DNA from: Ridgeia piscesae | Taxonomy: Eukaryota; Annelida; Polychaeta; Sabellida; Siboglinidae | Length of the DNA stretch: 64,000 nt | Direction: 5' to 3' | Assembly (NCBI GenBank): GCA_025642075.2 | Contig: JAODUO010000050.1 | Location: 463,501-527,500, forward strand | Part shown: positions 41,799 through 57,725 of the stretch, one piece after another | Layout of the letters: each line of letters opens with the position of its first letter | Position numbering within the stretch: the first letter of the stretch is position 1 | Position numbers and translations under genes: made by a program | The notes under the pieces: generated by a model | Told to the model about the DNA's origin: nothing | What the model saw: the letters and a program-made list of their open reading frames with translations, nothing else | The model's database searches: none

Positions 41799-44700
41799 AT
41801 GGCGGGAGAGCAGCCCTGGTTTATGGACAAATGTCTTAGAAGGGAAACTTTGGACCCTTCGCCAAGATGACAGTGCAGTTTACTACACAGTGACCGACCC
41901 AGACGACGCCTCTGATGCATTGGGCAGTGTCACACATCTGGAGGCTGGGGACTTCTCGAAACATGCATGTTCAGAATCTGATGATAAGTACGAGGCAGTT
42001 CTGCGAGACTATTTCCAGCTGGACAGAGCAAACCTCACAGCTCTGTATGAACATTGGGGCACTGCCGACCCAAACTTCCGAAAAGTGGCAGTCGATTTTG
42101 CGGGCGTTCGCATTCTTCGTCAGGATCCAGTGGAGAATCTGTTCTCATTTATATGTTCGTCAAATAACAACATAACCCGGATTAGTGGAATGGTTGAGAA
42201 GCTGTGCTCAGAATACGGGAAGAAGCTACTTGAGTGTGGTGGGATAGACTATTACTCCTTTCCCAGTGTTAAGTCTTTGGCAGGGGAAGGGGTAGAGGAC
42301 AGGCTGAGAGAACTGGGGTTTGGGTACCGGGCTAAGTATATTGCGCAGACAGCCAGCTACATTGCAGAGAACCACAGTGAATTGTGGTTATACTCGCTCA
42401 GAGACAGACCCTATCTTGAAGCAAAAGCGGAGTTGATGAAACTCTGTGGCGTTGGAGCAAAGGTTGGGATGGATATGTTATCATAGGATGTTTACTAAAC
42501 ACTAAGTTTCAGTAAGATGTAGACATAAACAGGTAGTTGGATAACATTTCACTAGTGAGAAAATTTTCCTAACAGAAATTATTTAATGACACCAAATGTG
42601 TCTGTGTGATATCGTTTATGGTAACAGAGTAAATGTGTTAAATTATGGTATTAATGACATGTTTGATGTGTGTTACACAGTCGACTATGTCTGATGTGTT
42701 ACACAGGTAATTGACTGTATGTCTGATGTGTTACACAGGTAGCTGACTGTGTATGTCTGATGTGTTACACAGGTAGTTGATTGTGTATGTCTGATGTGTT
42801 ACACAGGTAGCTGACTGTGTATGTCTGATGTGTTACACAGGCAGCTGACTGTGTATGTCTGATATGTTACACAGGCAGCTGACTGTGTATGTCTGATGTG
42901 TTACACAGGTAGCTGACTGTGTATGTCTGATGTGTTACATAGGTAGCAGACTGTATGTCTGATGTGTTACACAGGTAGTTGATTGTGTATGTGTGATATG
43001 TTACACAGGTAGCTGACTGTGTATGTCTGATGTGTTACACAGGTAGCTGACTGTGTATGTCTGACGTGTTACATAGGTAACAGACTGTATGTCTGATGTG
43101 TTACACAGGTAGTTGATTGTGTATGTGTGATATGTTACACAGGTAGCTGACTGTGTATGTCTGATGTGTTACACAGGTAGCTGACTGTGTATGTCTGATG
43201 TGTTACACAGGTAGCTGACTGTGTATGTCTGATGTGTTACACAGGCAGCTGACTGTGTATGTCTGATGTGTTACATAGGTAGCAGACTATGTCTGATGTG
43301 TTACACAGATAGCTGACTGTGTATGTCTGATGTGTTACACAGGTAGCTGACTGTGTATGTCTGATGTGTTACACAGGTAGCTTACTGTGTATGTCTGATG
43401 TGTTATAGAGGTAGCTGACTGTGTATGTCTGATGTGTTATAGAGGTAGCTGACTGTGTATGTCTGATGTGTTACACAGGTAGCTGACTGTGTATGTCTGA
43501 TGTATTACACAGGTAGTTGACTGTATATGTCTGATGTGTTACATAGGTAGCAGACTGTGTATGTCTGATGTGTTACACAGGTAGCTGACTGTGTATGTCT
43601 GATGTGTTACACAGGTAGCTGACTGTGTATGTCTGATGTATTACACAGGTAGCTAACTGTGTATGTCTGATGTGTTACACAGGTAGCTGACTGTGTATGT
43701 CTGATGTGTTACACAGGTAGCTGACTGTGTATGTCTGATGTGTTACACAGGTAGCTGACTGTGTATGTCTGATGTGTTACACAGGTAGCTGACTGTGTAT
43801 GTCTGATGTGTTACACAGGTAGCTGACTGTGTATGTCTGATGTGTTACACAGGTAGCTGACTGTGTATGTCTGATGTGTTACACAGGTAGCTGACTGTGT
43901 ATGTCTGATGTATTACACAGGTAGCTGACTGTGTATGTCTGATGTATTACACAGGTAGCTGACTGTGTATGTCTGATGTATTACACAGGTAGTTGACTGT
44001 ATATGTCTGAAGTGTTACACAGGTAGCTGACTGTGTATGTCTGATGTGTTACAGAGGTAGCTGACTGTGTATGTCTGATGTGTTACACAGGTAGCTGACT
44101 GTGTATGTCTGATGTCACTCGACAAGTCGGGAGCCATTCCAGTGGACACACATGTTTGGCAAATAGCAGCTGCCTCCTATATGCCACAGCTGAAACAGAA
44201 GAAGTCACTCACAGATTCCACATACCAGGAAATTGGTAAGTCTCTAAAATGTAAAAGTGTTATTAAGTATAAGCAGTGTGTGAGTATGGAACACTGTTTT
44301 ATTTATCACAGTCAAGTTATTCTTGATAAATTGCTTGTAGTAGTTATAACGTAAATATTGCACATGGACTACAATTACATTGTTTATATATTTTCACTTG
44401 GAAAATTTATGTTACCTTTAATTTTGCTAGTCGATTCTTTTCAATCAATGTGTCTTAAATTATTTTTAAATCCGCAATTATTTTTGTCAGTATTAAAAAG
44501 ATACATGTAAAATGCGAAAATGTTGTTTGTCTTTTTAACCGTTTGCCTTGAATTATTGCAGGAAATTTCTTCCGAGATCTTTGGGGTGACTACGCAGGAT
44601 GGGCCCACTCAGTAAGTGTTCTGTTCTGTTTACAGGCCCAGTGAAAAATGGGCCAAACTTGATTGGTTGTTTTTTAATATTAGTGTATATACTGACTCAG

Positions 44701-45276
44701 ACATGTGCATTCATAACTATGATCCTAGGACAGAAATATATGTCACAGATTTGTTTCATGATGGTTTGAGTATCATTGGCCAGATTAATGATCAGTTAGT
44801 ACTACTTAAAGTTATATATTATAAGCAGAGCAAGTTATTTATTTTAATATCCTTATTCCGTGGACAAATTGACCGGTCAGACATTCACAAGGGGCACCGT
44901 TTTAGAGGCATATTCTGTTTATTTTGAAATTATTATCCACAGCTTGCAGTTAGCAATACGAGAAGTGACATGATCAGCAAAAGAGTTTCAGGGATTAAGT
45001 AGTTGTTATTAATTCATTTACTTGTATGTATTGGTTAAGTACTTATACTTGTTAGAAATATGAGTGATTTGGGAGTAGTTTGCATGTATTTACTCATATG
45101 TTGTCTTTGTGATAGTCTCAATGTATAAGAGCCCTGAGTTGGCATGGAAATTTTTACTGACAGGTTCAGATCCCATGAATAACACTGACCGTCACATCAC
45201 AACACTGACCTGCACTGGCACTTGAATGTCCAAAATACACTTAGAATTACTTTCAAAAGATGCGTATTATATATAT

Positions 45277-45334
<58 letters not shown>

Positions 45335-47042
45335 TATCCAGACATTTCGGTAAAGGACACTTTGGTAATGGACGTTTTGGTAACTGACATTTTGGTAACA
45401 GGACATTTCGGTCACAGGACATTTCGGTAACAGGACATTTCAGTAACTGGACATTTCGGTAACTGGACATTTCGGTAATAGGACATTTTGGTAATAGGAC
45501 ATCTGGGTAAAATACATTTTGGTAGCATGGCATTTTGGTAAAACCAATAAATATTCTATAAAGGCATATTTCTTTAAAAAAATTACCTCTAGCTTCATTG
45601 GTTCAGGACAGTGGTTGTGGTCAATTTTTAACACTGGATATGCTGGTAGCAAGTCTGTGTATGCACTAGCAGGGCAGAGCTTGCTTGCATGACATGTACA
45701 ATGCCACCTTATCATGTAATTTTTCTCTGTATGCTTGGTATAGCCATTCCACAATAGCTTTGCTTTTCCCCTGGTTGTTGTTGATAGCTCCATGTTCACA
45801 TGTATAGCTTCACCTTATGTGTGTCTGGATTTAAATGTGTCCTGCTAGCCAGTGATTTGCTGTAGTGGTTGAACACTTTAGCCACCACCACTGCTATTTG
45901 GAAGCCATGTTCCCTTCAGAGGCAAGCACTACTTTACACCTTGCCTGACTACTGGTAGAAGCTAAGTTCCATGTCTGGACCATCCTAATTTACAAATGGT
46001 TTAACTGACTGACATCTCAACAGGTTACCTCCTAATATGGCAGACTGGACTCTGATTATTTTCAGTAGTTTTACCGGGAATGTCTTAATTGTTACCGAAA
46101 TGTCTAGTTACCGAAATGTCTAGTTACCGAATTGTCTAGTTACCAAAATGTCTAGTTACCAAAATGTCTAGTTACCGAAATGTCCTGTTACCGAAATGTC
46201 TATTACCGAAATGTCCATTACCAAAGTGTCCTTTACCAAAATGTCATGGATCCCACACCACCACTGGGCCTACTAAAACCATTAAAAAAACGTGGCCATT
46301 ACATAGCCACCAGGTGCCGCATCAACACTGCATTGTTCTCCTTTTACCCCCGTGCAATTCGCATCTGGAATATGATCCCACCACACACTGAAATAGAAAA
46401 ACCCATAGCTTTTCAAGCAGCAATAATGAACCTCCCCTTCACAACACCCAATCACCTAAATTGCCTGTAAAACAAACTAACTAACTAACTAACAAACAAG
46501 CTATAACAAACAAACAAACATACAACCAAACGCATGCGCACAAGAAGCACTACAAACTCCTGCGTTAGCCCAAGTTTGGGCTGTTTGGAGTAAACAACCT
46601 GAGACCTAATGAGAGTAGTGTCTTCATAAGTAATCCGTCATACCTTTCATCTCTGCCAGGTACTCTTCAGTGCTGATCTAAAGAAGTTTAAGGAAGACAA
46701 GAACATGGCGACAAATGGGGTAAGCCACAGAAATATGTTTACTCTTTCATAGTAACTTCTATTTTCATTCCGATGGTAATTTGCAGCTACAACTTTGTTG
46801 GGTACTTATCCCAGCGTGGAATTTTTTTCAGAATCATACCAAACTGTTACCACTGATATAACATTTTACTGACTTTGTTGACTATTTAATGAATTTAACT
46901 TGTCTGAAATAGGAAGTTTTGTCAGCAAGCTTCTATACAGATTTCATAAGGAAATGTGCACTTATTAGTTGCAATGTTTGCGTTCCAGTGTAAAAACAAG
47001 GGGAAGACGAGGAAAAGGAAGTCAAACCAAACGACTGGATAA
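41799..47042 (+). CDS. OGG1: OGG1: 8-oxoguanine DNA glycosylase/AP lyase, first exon not found
   Basis: OGG1 starts base-excision repair by removing 8-oxoguanine paired with cytosine. Exons seen: 41799-42462, 44091-44235, 44562-44611, 46660-46719, 46989-47042, in consistent phase; about 323 residues from the 'WRE' after Arg46 of the human protein to TAA at 47040. Landmarks: RQDPVENLFSFICSSNNN, then the helix-hairpin-helix ending CGVGAK with the Schiff-base lysine, VADCVCLM, the catalytic Asp in GAIPVDTHVW, NFFRDLWGDYAGW and VLFSADL. A basic C-terminus (KNKGKTRKRK) is a likely nuclear signal. The exon carrying the N-terminus, expected to end after a 'GQSFR'-type motif, was not located. The catalytic Lys is the last codon of its exon; its donor (gttggg) is weak, and the next intron holds an array of copies of the following acceptor. 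Confidence 0.92.
42660..44107 (+). repeat. 34-bp satellite made of copies of an OGG1 splice acceptor
   Basis: About 42 head-to-tail units. Each consists of the intron end TGTTACACAG followed by the first 24 bases of the downstream exon (GTAGCTGACTGTGTATGTCT then GATG, reading VADCVCLM). The last unit is the real exon, starting at 44091 and running on into SLDKSG. Units vary slightly (GTAGTTGATTG, TTATAGAG and similar). The unit is 34 bases, so an upstream acceptor would give a TGA soon after the second unit begins. The array occupies nearly the whole intron between 42462 and 44091. Confidence 0.94.
45271..45332. repeat. (AT)n microsatellite
   Basis: About 60 bases of AT dinucleotide directly abutting the foldback element that starts at 45333. 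Confidence 0.95.
45333..46252 (-). mobile_element. Foldback/MULE-like element with FLYWCH exon, copy 2
   Basis: An inverted relative of the element at 1713-2490, with longer terminal arrays: about ten GGACATTTCGGTAACA-type units at the left (45340-45530) and about nine inverted units at the right (46075-46245). It is inserted in OGG1 intron between the exons at 44611 and 46660, next to an (AT)n run and a LINE tail. Close similarity of the two copies suggests fairly recent activity. Confidence 0.78.
45587..45793 (-). CDS. FLYWCH zinc-finger exon inside the foldback element, copy 2
   Basis: The ATG (45793-45791) opens 69 codons to a GAG before a possible donor (gtaatt), the same length as the exon at 2125-2331. 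The protein differs from copy 1 at very few places (for example His for Arg in the WHCTC-x-ASKLC cluster). The FLYWCH metal ligands are kept. Confidence 0.6.
46253..46545 (+). mobile_element. LINE 3'-tail remnant with (AACT)n/(AAAC)n end
   Basis: The reading RINTALFSFYPRAIRIWNMI matches the C-terminal 'SFFPR-x-I-x-WN-x-LP' pattern of CR1-like LINE proteins and closes with TAA, followed by AACT and AAAC short tandem repeats such as those that end many CR1-type elements. It abuts the foldback element on its left. Confidence 0.6.
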
Positions 47043-47212
47043 ACAAAGCAGCGAACGGACGTCGAAAACTAAAACATTGTAGTCTGCATGGTTCTGGTTT
47101 TTCTAAGTGTTTCTGTATAATGTTGTGTGGTTTTGTATAGTTCTACATAATTCAACTTCAGCTCTAGATGGACACGTAAATATTTTCAAACTCCCATCGA
47201 GTGCGGTTTGTT

Positions 47213-47218
47213 ATTAAA
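47213..47218 (+). terminator. Polyadenylation signal of OGG1
   Basis: ATTAAA lies 171 bases after the TAA at 47040-47042. Confidence 0.5.
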
Positions 47219-47679
47219 ATATGTATTCATACCTACAGTGTTTTTATTTATTTAATTGCCACGTAACGCACTTTCCCAGAGAATGTTACCCATTCGGTGT
47301 GACGTCATTCATGGATGACCGGCAAGACCTCCCCTTTCCATAAGAGACTTGTGACACGGCATCCGCCCATGTGTTCTGGGAGAACGTGATATTAGGAAAG
47401 AGCAGCAGGAATTCTAAATGTCAAAATGTTATGTAAGAAAAGCTATGGAGAAAGTTAGCATAATATCAGTTAAATCGTTTGCAACCTGTCAGAAAGACCT
47501 ACAAATCATGATCTGAGCAAAAATTTATTAAAAGTAATTACCAAAATATACTTTACCATTTATTTTACAAACTTAGAAAAACACATTCAAGGACAGAAAG
47601 AAGATAGTATGATAGCGTTTGTCTCGGCGTATTATATCTTGCCGGCTATATAATGCGAATACAACTCGACTGAGTTGCT

Positions 47680-47809
47680 AATAATGCACATTTTATCTGG
47701 ATCTAAACAAAGGCCAAACGATGATGACTCGATTCTAGCTAGACAATAATGCACATTTTATCTGGATCTAATCAAAGGCCAAACGATGATGACTCGATTC
47801 TAGCTAGAC
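47680..47809. repeat. 65-bp tandem duplication
   Basis: Two adjacent 65-base copies (47680-47744 and 47745-47809) differ at one base. The duplication is very recent. The surrounding 47220-48440 shows no gene. Confidence 0.9.
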
Positions 47810-48459
47810 CCAATCACCCGGAAAATTATGGAACCATATGTGTAACATTCCGCATGGGTGCAGCACTTGTGTATAAAATTTAGAGAACTCGACAGGGGTC
47901 GAAATAAGGATCTATTACTATGAATAGAGGTCAATGCTCACTATGAGGGCAACACTTATGGTTGAATCTCCGTCCCAGGTGTGTCGCTTATTTCTTTGTC
48001 CATTCGCTAAAGAGTAAAGTTTATACAAACTTGTTGGTAACTATCGTTTAAGAAAGTTTTTTATAGGAAATACTTAATTGATATAACTATAATATTATAG
48101 TTAACACATATTTCATATGAAATATAAATGTGTATACTATTATACACAAGCACAAGTGTAGTTTGACTATGTTTCGAAGCTATGTCAAACAAATTGGTTC
48201 CATCCGTGCGAGGGCGTTGTCAACCTATGGTCTGAAATGAATCGGCTCTGATTCACTAGCTCTGTGTAACGTCATTGACCCGCGACAGTGAATGATGGGT
48301 ATTCCAATTTTTTTATCTTGCTCATCGAACCGTGGTTTCGGTAATCACCACCCATGCCCTTTCAACACACGCCTCAAGCTGACACCCACCAATGGTGCAC
48401 TATAGAAGATATATTCCAAGTGACAAATATAAAAGTAGTTTGTTGTGTCCACATTATCT

Positions 48460-51400
48460 AAGGGTAGTGACGTTTGTTGTTGTACGTCCACACTGTCAAA
48501 CGGCAGTGACGTTTGCTGTTGTACGTCCATAGTATCAAACGGCAGTGAAGTTTGTTGTTGCACGTCCACACTGTCAAACGGCAGTGAAGTTTGCTGTTGT
48601 ACGTCCATAGTATCAAACGGCAGTGAAGTTTGTTGTTGTACGTCCATAGTATCAAACGGCAGTGAAGTTTGTTGTTGTACGTCCACACTGTCAAACGGCA
48701 GTGACGTTTGTTGTTGTACGTCCACAGTATCAAACGGCAGTGAAGTTTGTTGTTGTACGTCCACAGTATCAAACGGCAGTGAAGTTTGTTGTTGTATGTC
48801 CACACTGTCAAACGGCAGTGAAGTTTGTTGTTGTACGTCCACACTGTCAAACGGCAGTGAAGTTTGTTGTTGTACGTCCATAGTATCAAACGGCAGTGAA
48901 GTTTGTTGTTGTACGTCCACACTGTCAAACGGCAGTGAAGTTTGTTGTACGTCCACACTGTCAAACGGCAGTGAAGTTTGTTGTTGTACGTCCACACTGT
49001 CAAACGGCAGTGAAGTTTGTTGTTGTGCGTCCACACTGTCAAACGGCAGTGAAGTTTGTTGTTGTACGTCCATAGTATCAAACGGCAGTGAAGTTTGTTG
49101 TTGTACGTCCACACTGTCAAACGGCAGTGAAGTTTGTTGTACGTCCACACTGTCAAACGGCAGTGAAGTTTGTTGTACGTCCACACTGTCAAACGGCAGT
49201 GAAGTTTGTTGTTGTGCGTCCACACTGTCAAACGGCAGTGAAGTTTGTTGTACGTCCACACTGTCAAACGGCAGTGAAGTTTGCTGTTGTACGTCCACAG
49301 TATCAAACGGCAGTGAAGTTTGTTGTTGTACGTCCACACTGTCAAACGGCAGTGAAGTTTGTTGTTGTACGTCCATAGTATCAAACGGCAGTGAAGTTTG
49401 TTGTTGTACGTCCACACTGTCAAACGGCAGTGAAGTTTGTTGTACGTCCACACTGTCAAACGGCAGTGAAGTTTGTTGTACGTCCACACTGTCAAACGGC
49501 AGTGAAGTTTGCTGTTGTACGTCCACACTGTCAAACGGCAGTGAAGTTTGTTGTACGTCCACACTGTCAAACGGCAGTGAAGTTTGCTGTTGTACGTCCA
49601 CAGTATCAAACGGCAGTGAAGTTTGTTGTTGTACGTCCACACTGTCAAACGGCAGTGAAGTTTGCTGTTGTACGTCCACAGTATCAAACGGCAGTGAAGT
49701 TTGTTGTTGTACGTCCACACTGTCAAACGGCAGTGAAGTTTGTTGTACGTCCACACTGTCAAACGGCAGTGAAGTTTGTTGTTGTGCGTCCACACTGTCA
49801 AACGGCAGTGAAGTTTGTTGTACGTCCACACTGTCAAACGGCAGTGAAGTTTGCTGTTGTACGTCCACAGTATCAAACGGCAGTGAAGTTTGTTGTTGTA
49901 CGTCCACACTGTCAAACGGCAGTGAAGTTTGCTGTTGTACGTCCATAGTATCAAACGGCAGTGAAGTTTGTTGTTGTACGTCCACACTGTCAAACGGCAG
50001 TGAAGTTTGCTGTTGTACGTCCATAGTATCAAACGGCAGTGAAGTTTGTTGTTGCAAGTCCACACTGTCAAACGGCAGTGAAGTTTGCTGTTGTACGTCT
50101 ACAGTATCAAACGGCAGTGAAGTTTGTTGTACGTCCACACTGTCAAACGGCAGTGAAGTTTGCTGTTGTACGTCCACAGTATCAAACGGCAGTGAAGTTT
50201 GTTGTTGTACGTCCACAGTATCAAACGGCAGTGAAGTTTGTTGTTGTACGTCCACAGTATCAAACGGCAGTGAAGTTTGTTGTTGTACGTCCACAATATC
50301 AAACGGCAGTGAAGTTTGTTGTTGTACGTCCACAGTATCAAACGGCAGTGAAGTTTGTTGTTGTACGTCCACAATATCAAACGGCAGTGAAGTTTGTTGT
50401 TGTACGTCCACAGTATCAAACGGCAGTGAAGTTTGCTGTTGTACGTCCATAGTATCAAACGGCAGTGAAGTTTGTTGTTGCACGTCCACACTGTCAAACG
50501 GCAGTGAAGTTTGCTGTTGTACGTCTACAGTATCAAACGGCAGTGAAGTTTGTTGTTGTACGTCCACAGTATCAAACGGCAGTGAAGTTTGCTGTTGTAC
50601 GTCCATAGTATCAAACGGCAGTGAAGTTTGTTGTTGCACGTCCACACTGTCAAACGGCAGTGAAGTTTGCTGTTGTACGTCTACAGTATCAAACGGCAGT
50701 GAAGTTTGTTGTACGTCCACACTGTCAAACGGCAGTGAAGTTTGCTGTTGTACGTCCACAGTATCAAACGGCAGTGAAGTTTGTTGTTGTACGTCCACAG
50801 TATCAAACGGCAGTGAAGTTTGTTGTTGTACGTCCACAGTATCAAACGGCAGTGAAGTTTGTTGTTGTACGTCCACAATATCAAACGGCAGTGAAGTTTG
50901 TTGTACGTCCACACTGTCAAACGGCAGTGAAGTTTGCTGTTGTACGTCCACAGTATCAAACGGCAGTGAAGTTTGTTGTTGTACGTCCACAATATCAAAC
51001 GGCAGTGAAGTTTGTTGTACGTCCACACTGTCAAACGGCAGTGAAGTTTGCTGTTGTACGTCCACAGTATCAAACGGCAGTGAAGTTTGTTGTTGTACGT
51101 CCACAGTATCAAACGGCAGTGAAGTTTGTTGTTGTACGTCCACAGTATCAAACGGCAGTGAAGTTTGTTGTTGTACGTCCACAATATCAAACGGCAGTGA
51201 AGTTTGTTGTACGTCCACACTGTCAAACGGCAGTGAAGTTTGCTGTTGTACGTCCACAGTATCAAACGGCAGTGAAGTTTGTTGTTGTACGTCCACAGTA
51301 TCAAACGGCAGTGAAGTTTGTTGTTGTACGTCCACAGTATCAAACGGCAGTGAAGTTTGTTGCTGTACGTCCACAATATCAAACGGCAGTGAAGTTTGTT

Positions 51401-53010
51401 GTTGTACGTCCACAGTATCAAACGGCAGTGAAGTTTGCTGTTGTACGTCCACAATATCAAACGGCAGTGAAGTTTGTTGTTGTACGTCCACAGTATCAAA
51501 CGGCAGTGAAGTTTGTTGTTGTACGTCCACACTGTCAAACGGCAGTGAAGTTTGTTGTTGTACGTCCACAGTATCAAACGGCAGTGAAGTTTGCTGTTGT
51601 ACGTCCATAGTATCAAACGACAGTGAAGTTTGTTGTTGTACGTCCACAATATCAAACGGCAGTGAAGTTTATTGTTGTATGTCCACACTGTCAAACGGCA
51701 GTGAAGTTTGTTGTTGTACGTCCACAGTATCAAACGGCAGTGAAGTTTGCTGTTGTACGTCCACAATATCAAACGGCAGTGAAGTTTGTTGTTGTACGTC
51801 CACAATATCAAACGGCAGTGAAGTTTGTTGTTGTACGTCCACACTGTCAAACGGCAGTGAAGTTTGTTGTTGTACGTCCACAGTATCAAACGGCAGTGAA
51901 GTTTGCTGTTGTACGTCCATAGTATCAAACGGCAGTGAAGTTTGTTGTTGTACGTCCACAATATCAAACGGCAGTGAAGTTTGTTGTTGTACGTCCACAC
52001 TGTCAAACGGCAGTGAAGTTTGTTGTTGTACGTCCACAGTATCAAACGGCAGTGAAGTTTGCTGTTGTACGTCCATAGTATCAAACGACAGTGAAGTTTG
52101 TTGTTGTACGTCCACAATATCAAACGGCAGTGAAGTTTGTTGTGCGTCCACACTGTCAAACGGCAGTGAAGTTTGCTGTTGTACGTCCACAGTATCAAAC
52201 GGCAGTGAAGTTTGTTGTTGTACGTCCACAATATCAAACGGCAGTGAAGTTTATTGTTGTATGTCCACACTGTCAAACGGCAGTGAAGTTTGCTGTTGTA
52301 CGTCCACAGTATCAAACGGCAGTGAAGTTTGTTGTTGTACGTCCACAATATCAAACGGCAGTGAAGTTTATTGTTGTATGTCCACACTGTCAAACGGCAG
52401 TGCAGTTTGCTGTTGTACGTCCACAGTATCAAACGGCAGTGAAGTTTGTTGTACGTCCACACTGTCAAACGGCAGTGAAGTTTGCTGTTGTACGTCCACA
52501 GTATCAAACGGCAGTGAAGTTTGTTGTTGTATGTCCACACTGTCAAACGGCAGTGAAGTTTGTTGTTGTACGTCCACAATATCAAATGGCAGTGAAGTTT
52601 GTTGTTGTATGTCCACACTGTCAAACGGCAGTGAAGTTTGTTGTTGTACGTCCACAGTATCAAACGGCAGTGAAGTTTGTTGTATGTCCACACTGTCAAA
52701 CGGCAGTGAAGTTTGCTGTTGTACGTCCACAGTATCAAACGGCAGTGAAGTTTGTTGTTGTACGTCCACAATATCAAACGGCAGTGAAGTTTATTGTTGT
52801 ATGTCCACACTGTCAAACGGCAGTGAAGTTTGTTGTTGTACGACCACAGTATCAAATGGCAGTGAAGTTTGTTGTACGTCCACACTGTCAAACGGCAATG
52901 AAGTTTGCTGTTGTACGACCACAGTATCAAACGGCAGTGAAGTTTGTTGTACGACCACAGTATCAAACGGCAGTGAAGTTTGTTGTACGTCCACACTGTC
53001 AAACGGCAGT
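48460..53010 (-). repeat. 39/36-bp satellite, about 118 units, open in several frames
   Basis: Units of 39 bases, with a 36-base variant lacking one trinucleotide. On the minus strand they read SLPFDTVDVQQQT in the frame that continues the PPPY repeats of the neighbouring gene, and share that repeat's P-[YF]-D-[ST] and V-x-Q spacing, so they probably descend from it. Minus-strand TAA codons occur wherever a unit has TTTATTGTTG (near 51669, 52249, 52369, 52790). On the plus strand one frame stays open from 48445 to 53124 (SNGSEVCCCTSTV repeats), but it starts with GTG and has no gene context. Confidence 0.9.
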
Positions 53011-53242
53011 GAAGATTGTGGTACACTGCCACTATCATATGGCGGGGGCGTCACAGGCTGTTGTACACTGCCACTATCATACGGCGAGGGCGTCACAGAC
53101 TGTGGTACACTGCCACTATCATAGCGGGGGCGTCACAGGCTGTGGTACACTGCCACTATCATATGGCGGGGGCGTCGCAGGCTGTGGTACACTGCCACTA
53201 TCATATGGCGGGGGCGTCACAGGCTGTGGTACACTGCCACTA

Positions 53243-56702
<3,460 letters not shown>

Positions 56703-56805
56703 GACCCACGACAGACCGCTTCTAACTGACAAAATTCTCATTGGCCACCCAGGAAGTCATCATCATAAAATGAGTTATCCCTGACTACAAAAAAGATACA
56801 ACCAT

Positions 56806-56813
56806 ATTTGCAT
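56806..56813 (-). promoter_or_regulatory. Octamer (POU-factor) motif upstream of the PPPY gene
   Basis: ATGCAAAT on the minus strand lies about 104 bases upstream of the ATG at 56702. This is the classical octamer. Without a defined transcription start it may fall in the 5' UTR or be fortuitous. Confidence 0.3.
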
Positions 56814-57554
56814 ATAAAGAAGAATTGTTGTTTTTGAGATTGATCTCAGAATTGCGCTACATCCGCATCGTGACACGGAAGTTGCATTGTCATTCCGGCT
56901 GCATCATGAAACGGTTTCGTCCCTGCCGGAACTGAACGACGCATAGTCTGGTGGTTCCGCTGAGTGGACGGCAGAATAAAAAGCGAGCAACTTGAGCTGG
57001 GAAAAAACGAAAAAAAAAACACCAACATAACAAAAGTGTTGCGAAACAGCAGACTGTGTCACGTTAGACGTCTGAAAGGATTTTTTTCTTTAAAATAATG
57101 AAGGGGTGATCACTGATGCGGAACGGGGGGGGGGGCGCTAAGAACCGGCTGAGCTTCAGCACCACTCCTTCCCAGCTGTCTCGCGCTCGCGGCGAATCAT
57201 GACATCGGAAGGCGGGATGGCGTTGGGGATGGGGAGAAGTTAGGGTGCTTTTGGGAAATGTTATGCGGTCCCAACATATTGCTTCCTGTTGTTTTACTGG
57301 GGAGGGTAGAGTCATACCTCTGTTCCCCAAAAGGTTGCACGGGCGCGAACCCATTGCTCCCTCATTTCCCGCGGCTGCACTCAAAACGCCAGTGTTTACA
57401 AACATGTGCGTGCGTCCGTGCGACCGGGCGTGCATGCGCGCGTGTTGTTGACACATTTTCGCAGTCGTCTCATCGTAATTTCTGATTTCCTAGGGGGAGA
57501 ACCATATGTCTACCCCACCGACATTCAAGGGGCAGCTGCCCCTCCCGTTTCCCA

Positions 57555-57725
57555 CGTCTCTGAAGGTGACCGAGTTGACCTATCTTGGGGTTAATGTGAC
57601 AACAGTTGGAAACTCGTAGGGTCTGGTAAAGATCAGCAAAGCTATAGGGGCATTGGCGACACTAAAGAACTTCTGGAAGACCAGTAAGACCTGTAACAGA
57701 GCCGAAGTCCGCCTGACGTACGACC
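57555..57725 (+). mobile_element. Non-LTR retrotransposon reverse-transcriptase remnant
   Basis: A reading with one in-frame stop contains KVTELTYLGVNVTT and then KAIGALATLKNFWKTSKTCN, matching the 'TYLG-x-x-x-T-x-G ... kA-x-x-a-x-xxLxxxW' region downstream of the reverse-transcriptase core in LINEs. The element is truncated on both sides. The rest of 57030-58480 shows no gene. Confidence 0.55.

Noticed and set aside
48445..53124. Calling the plus-strand 1,560-codon Cys-rich frame a gene
   Set aside because: It has no ATG at its start, no upstream exon or promoter seen, and openness is expected for repeat units that are mostly multiples of three. Kept only as a finding.
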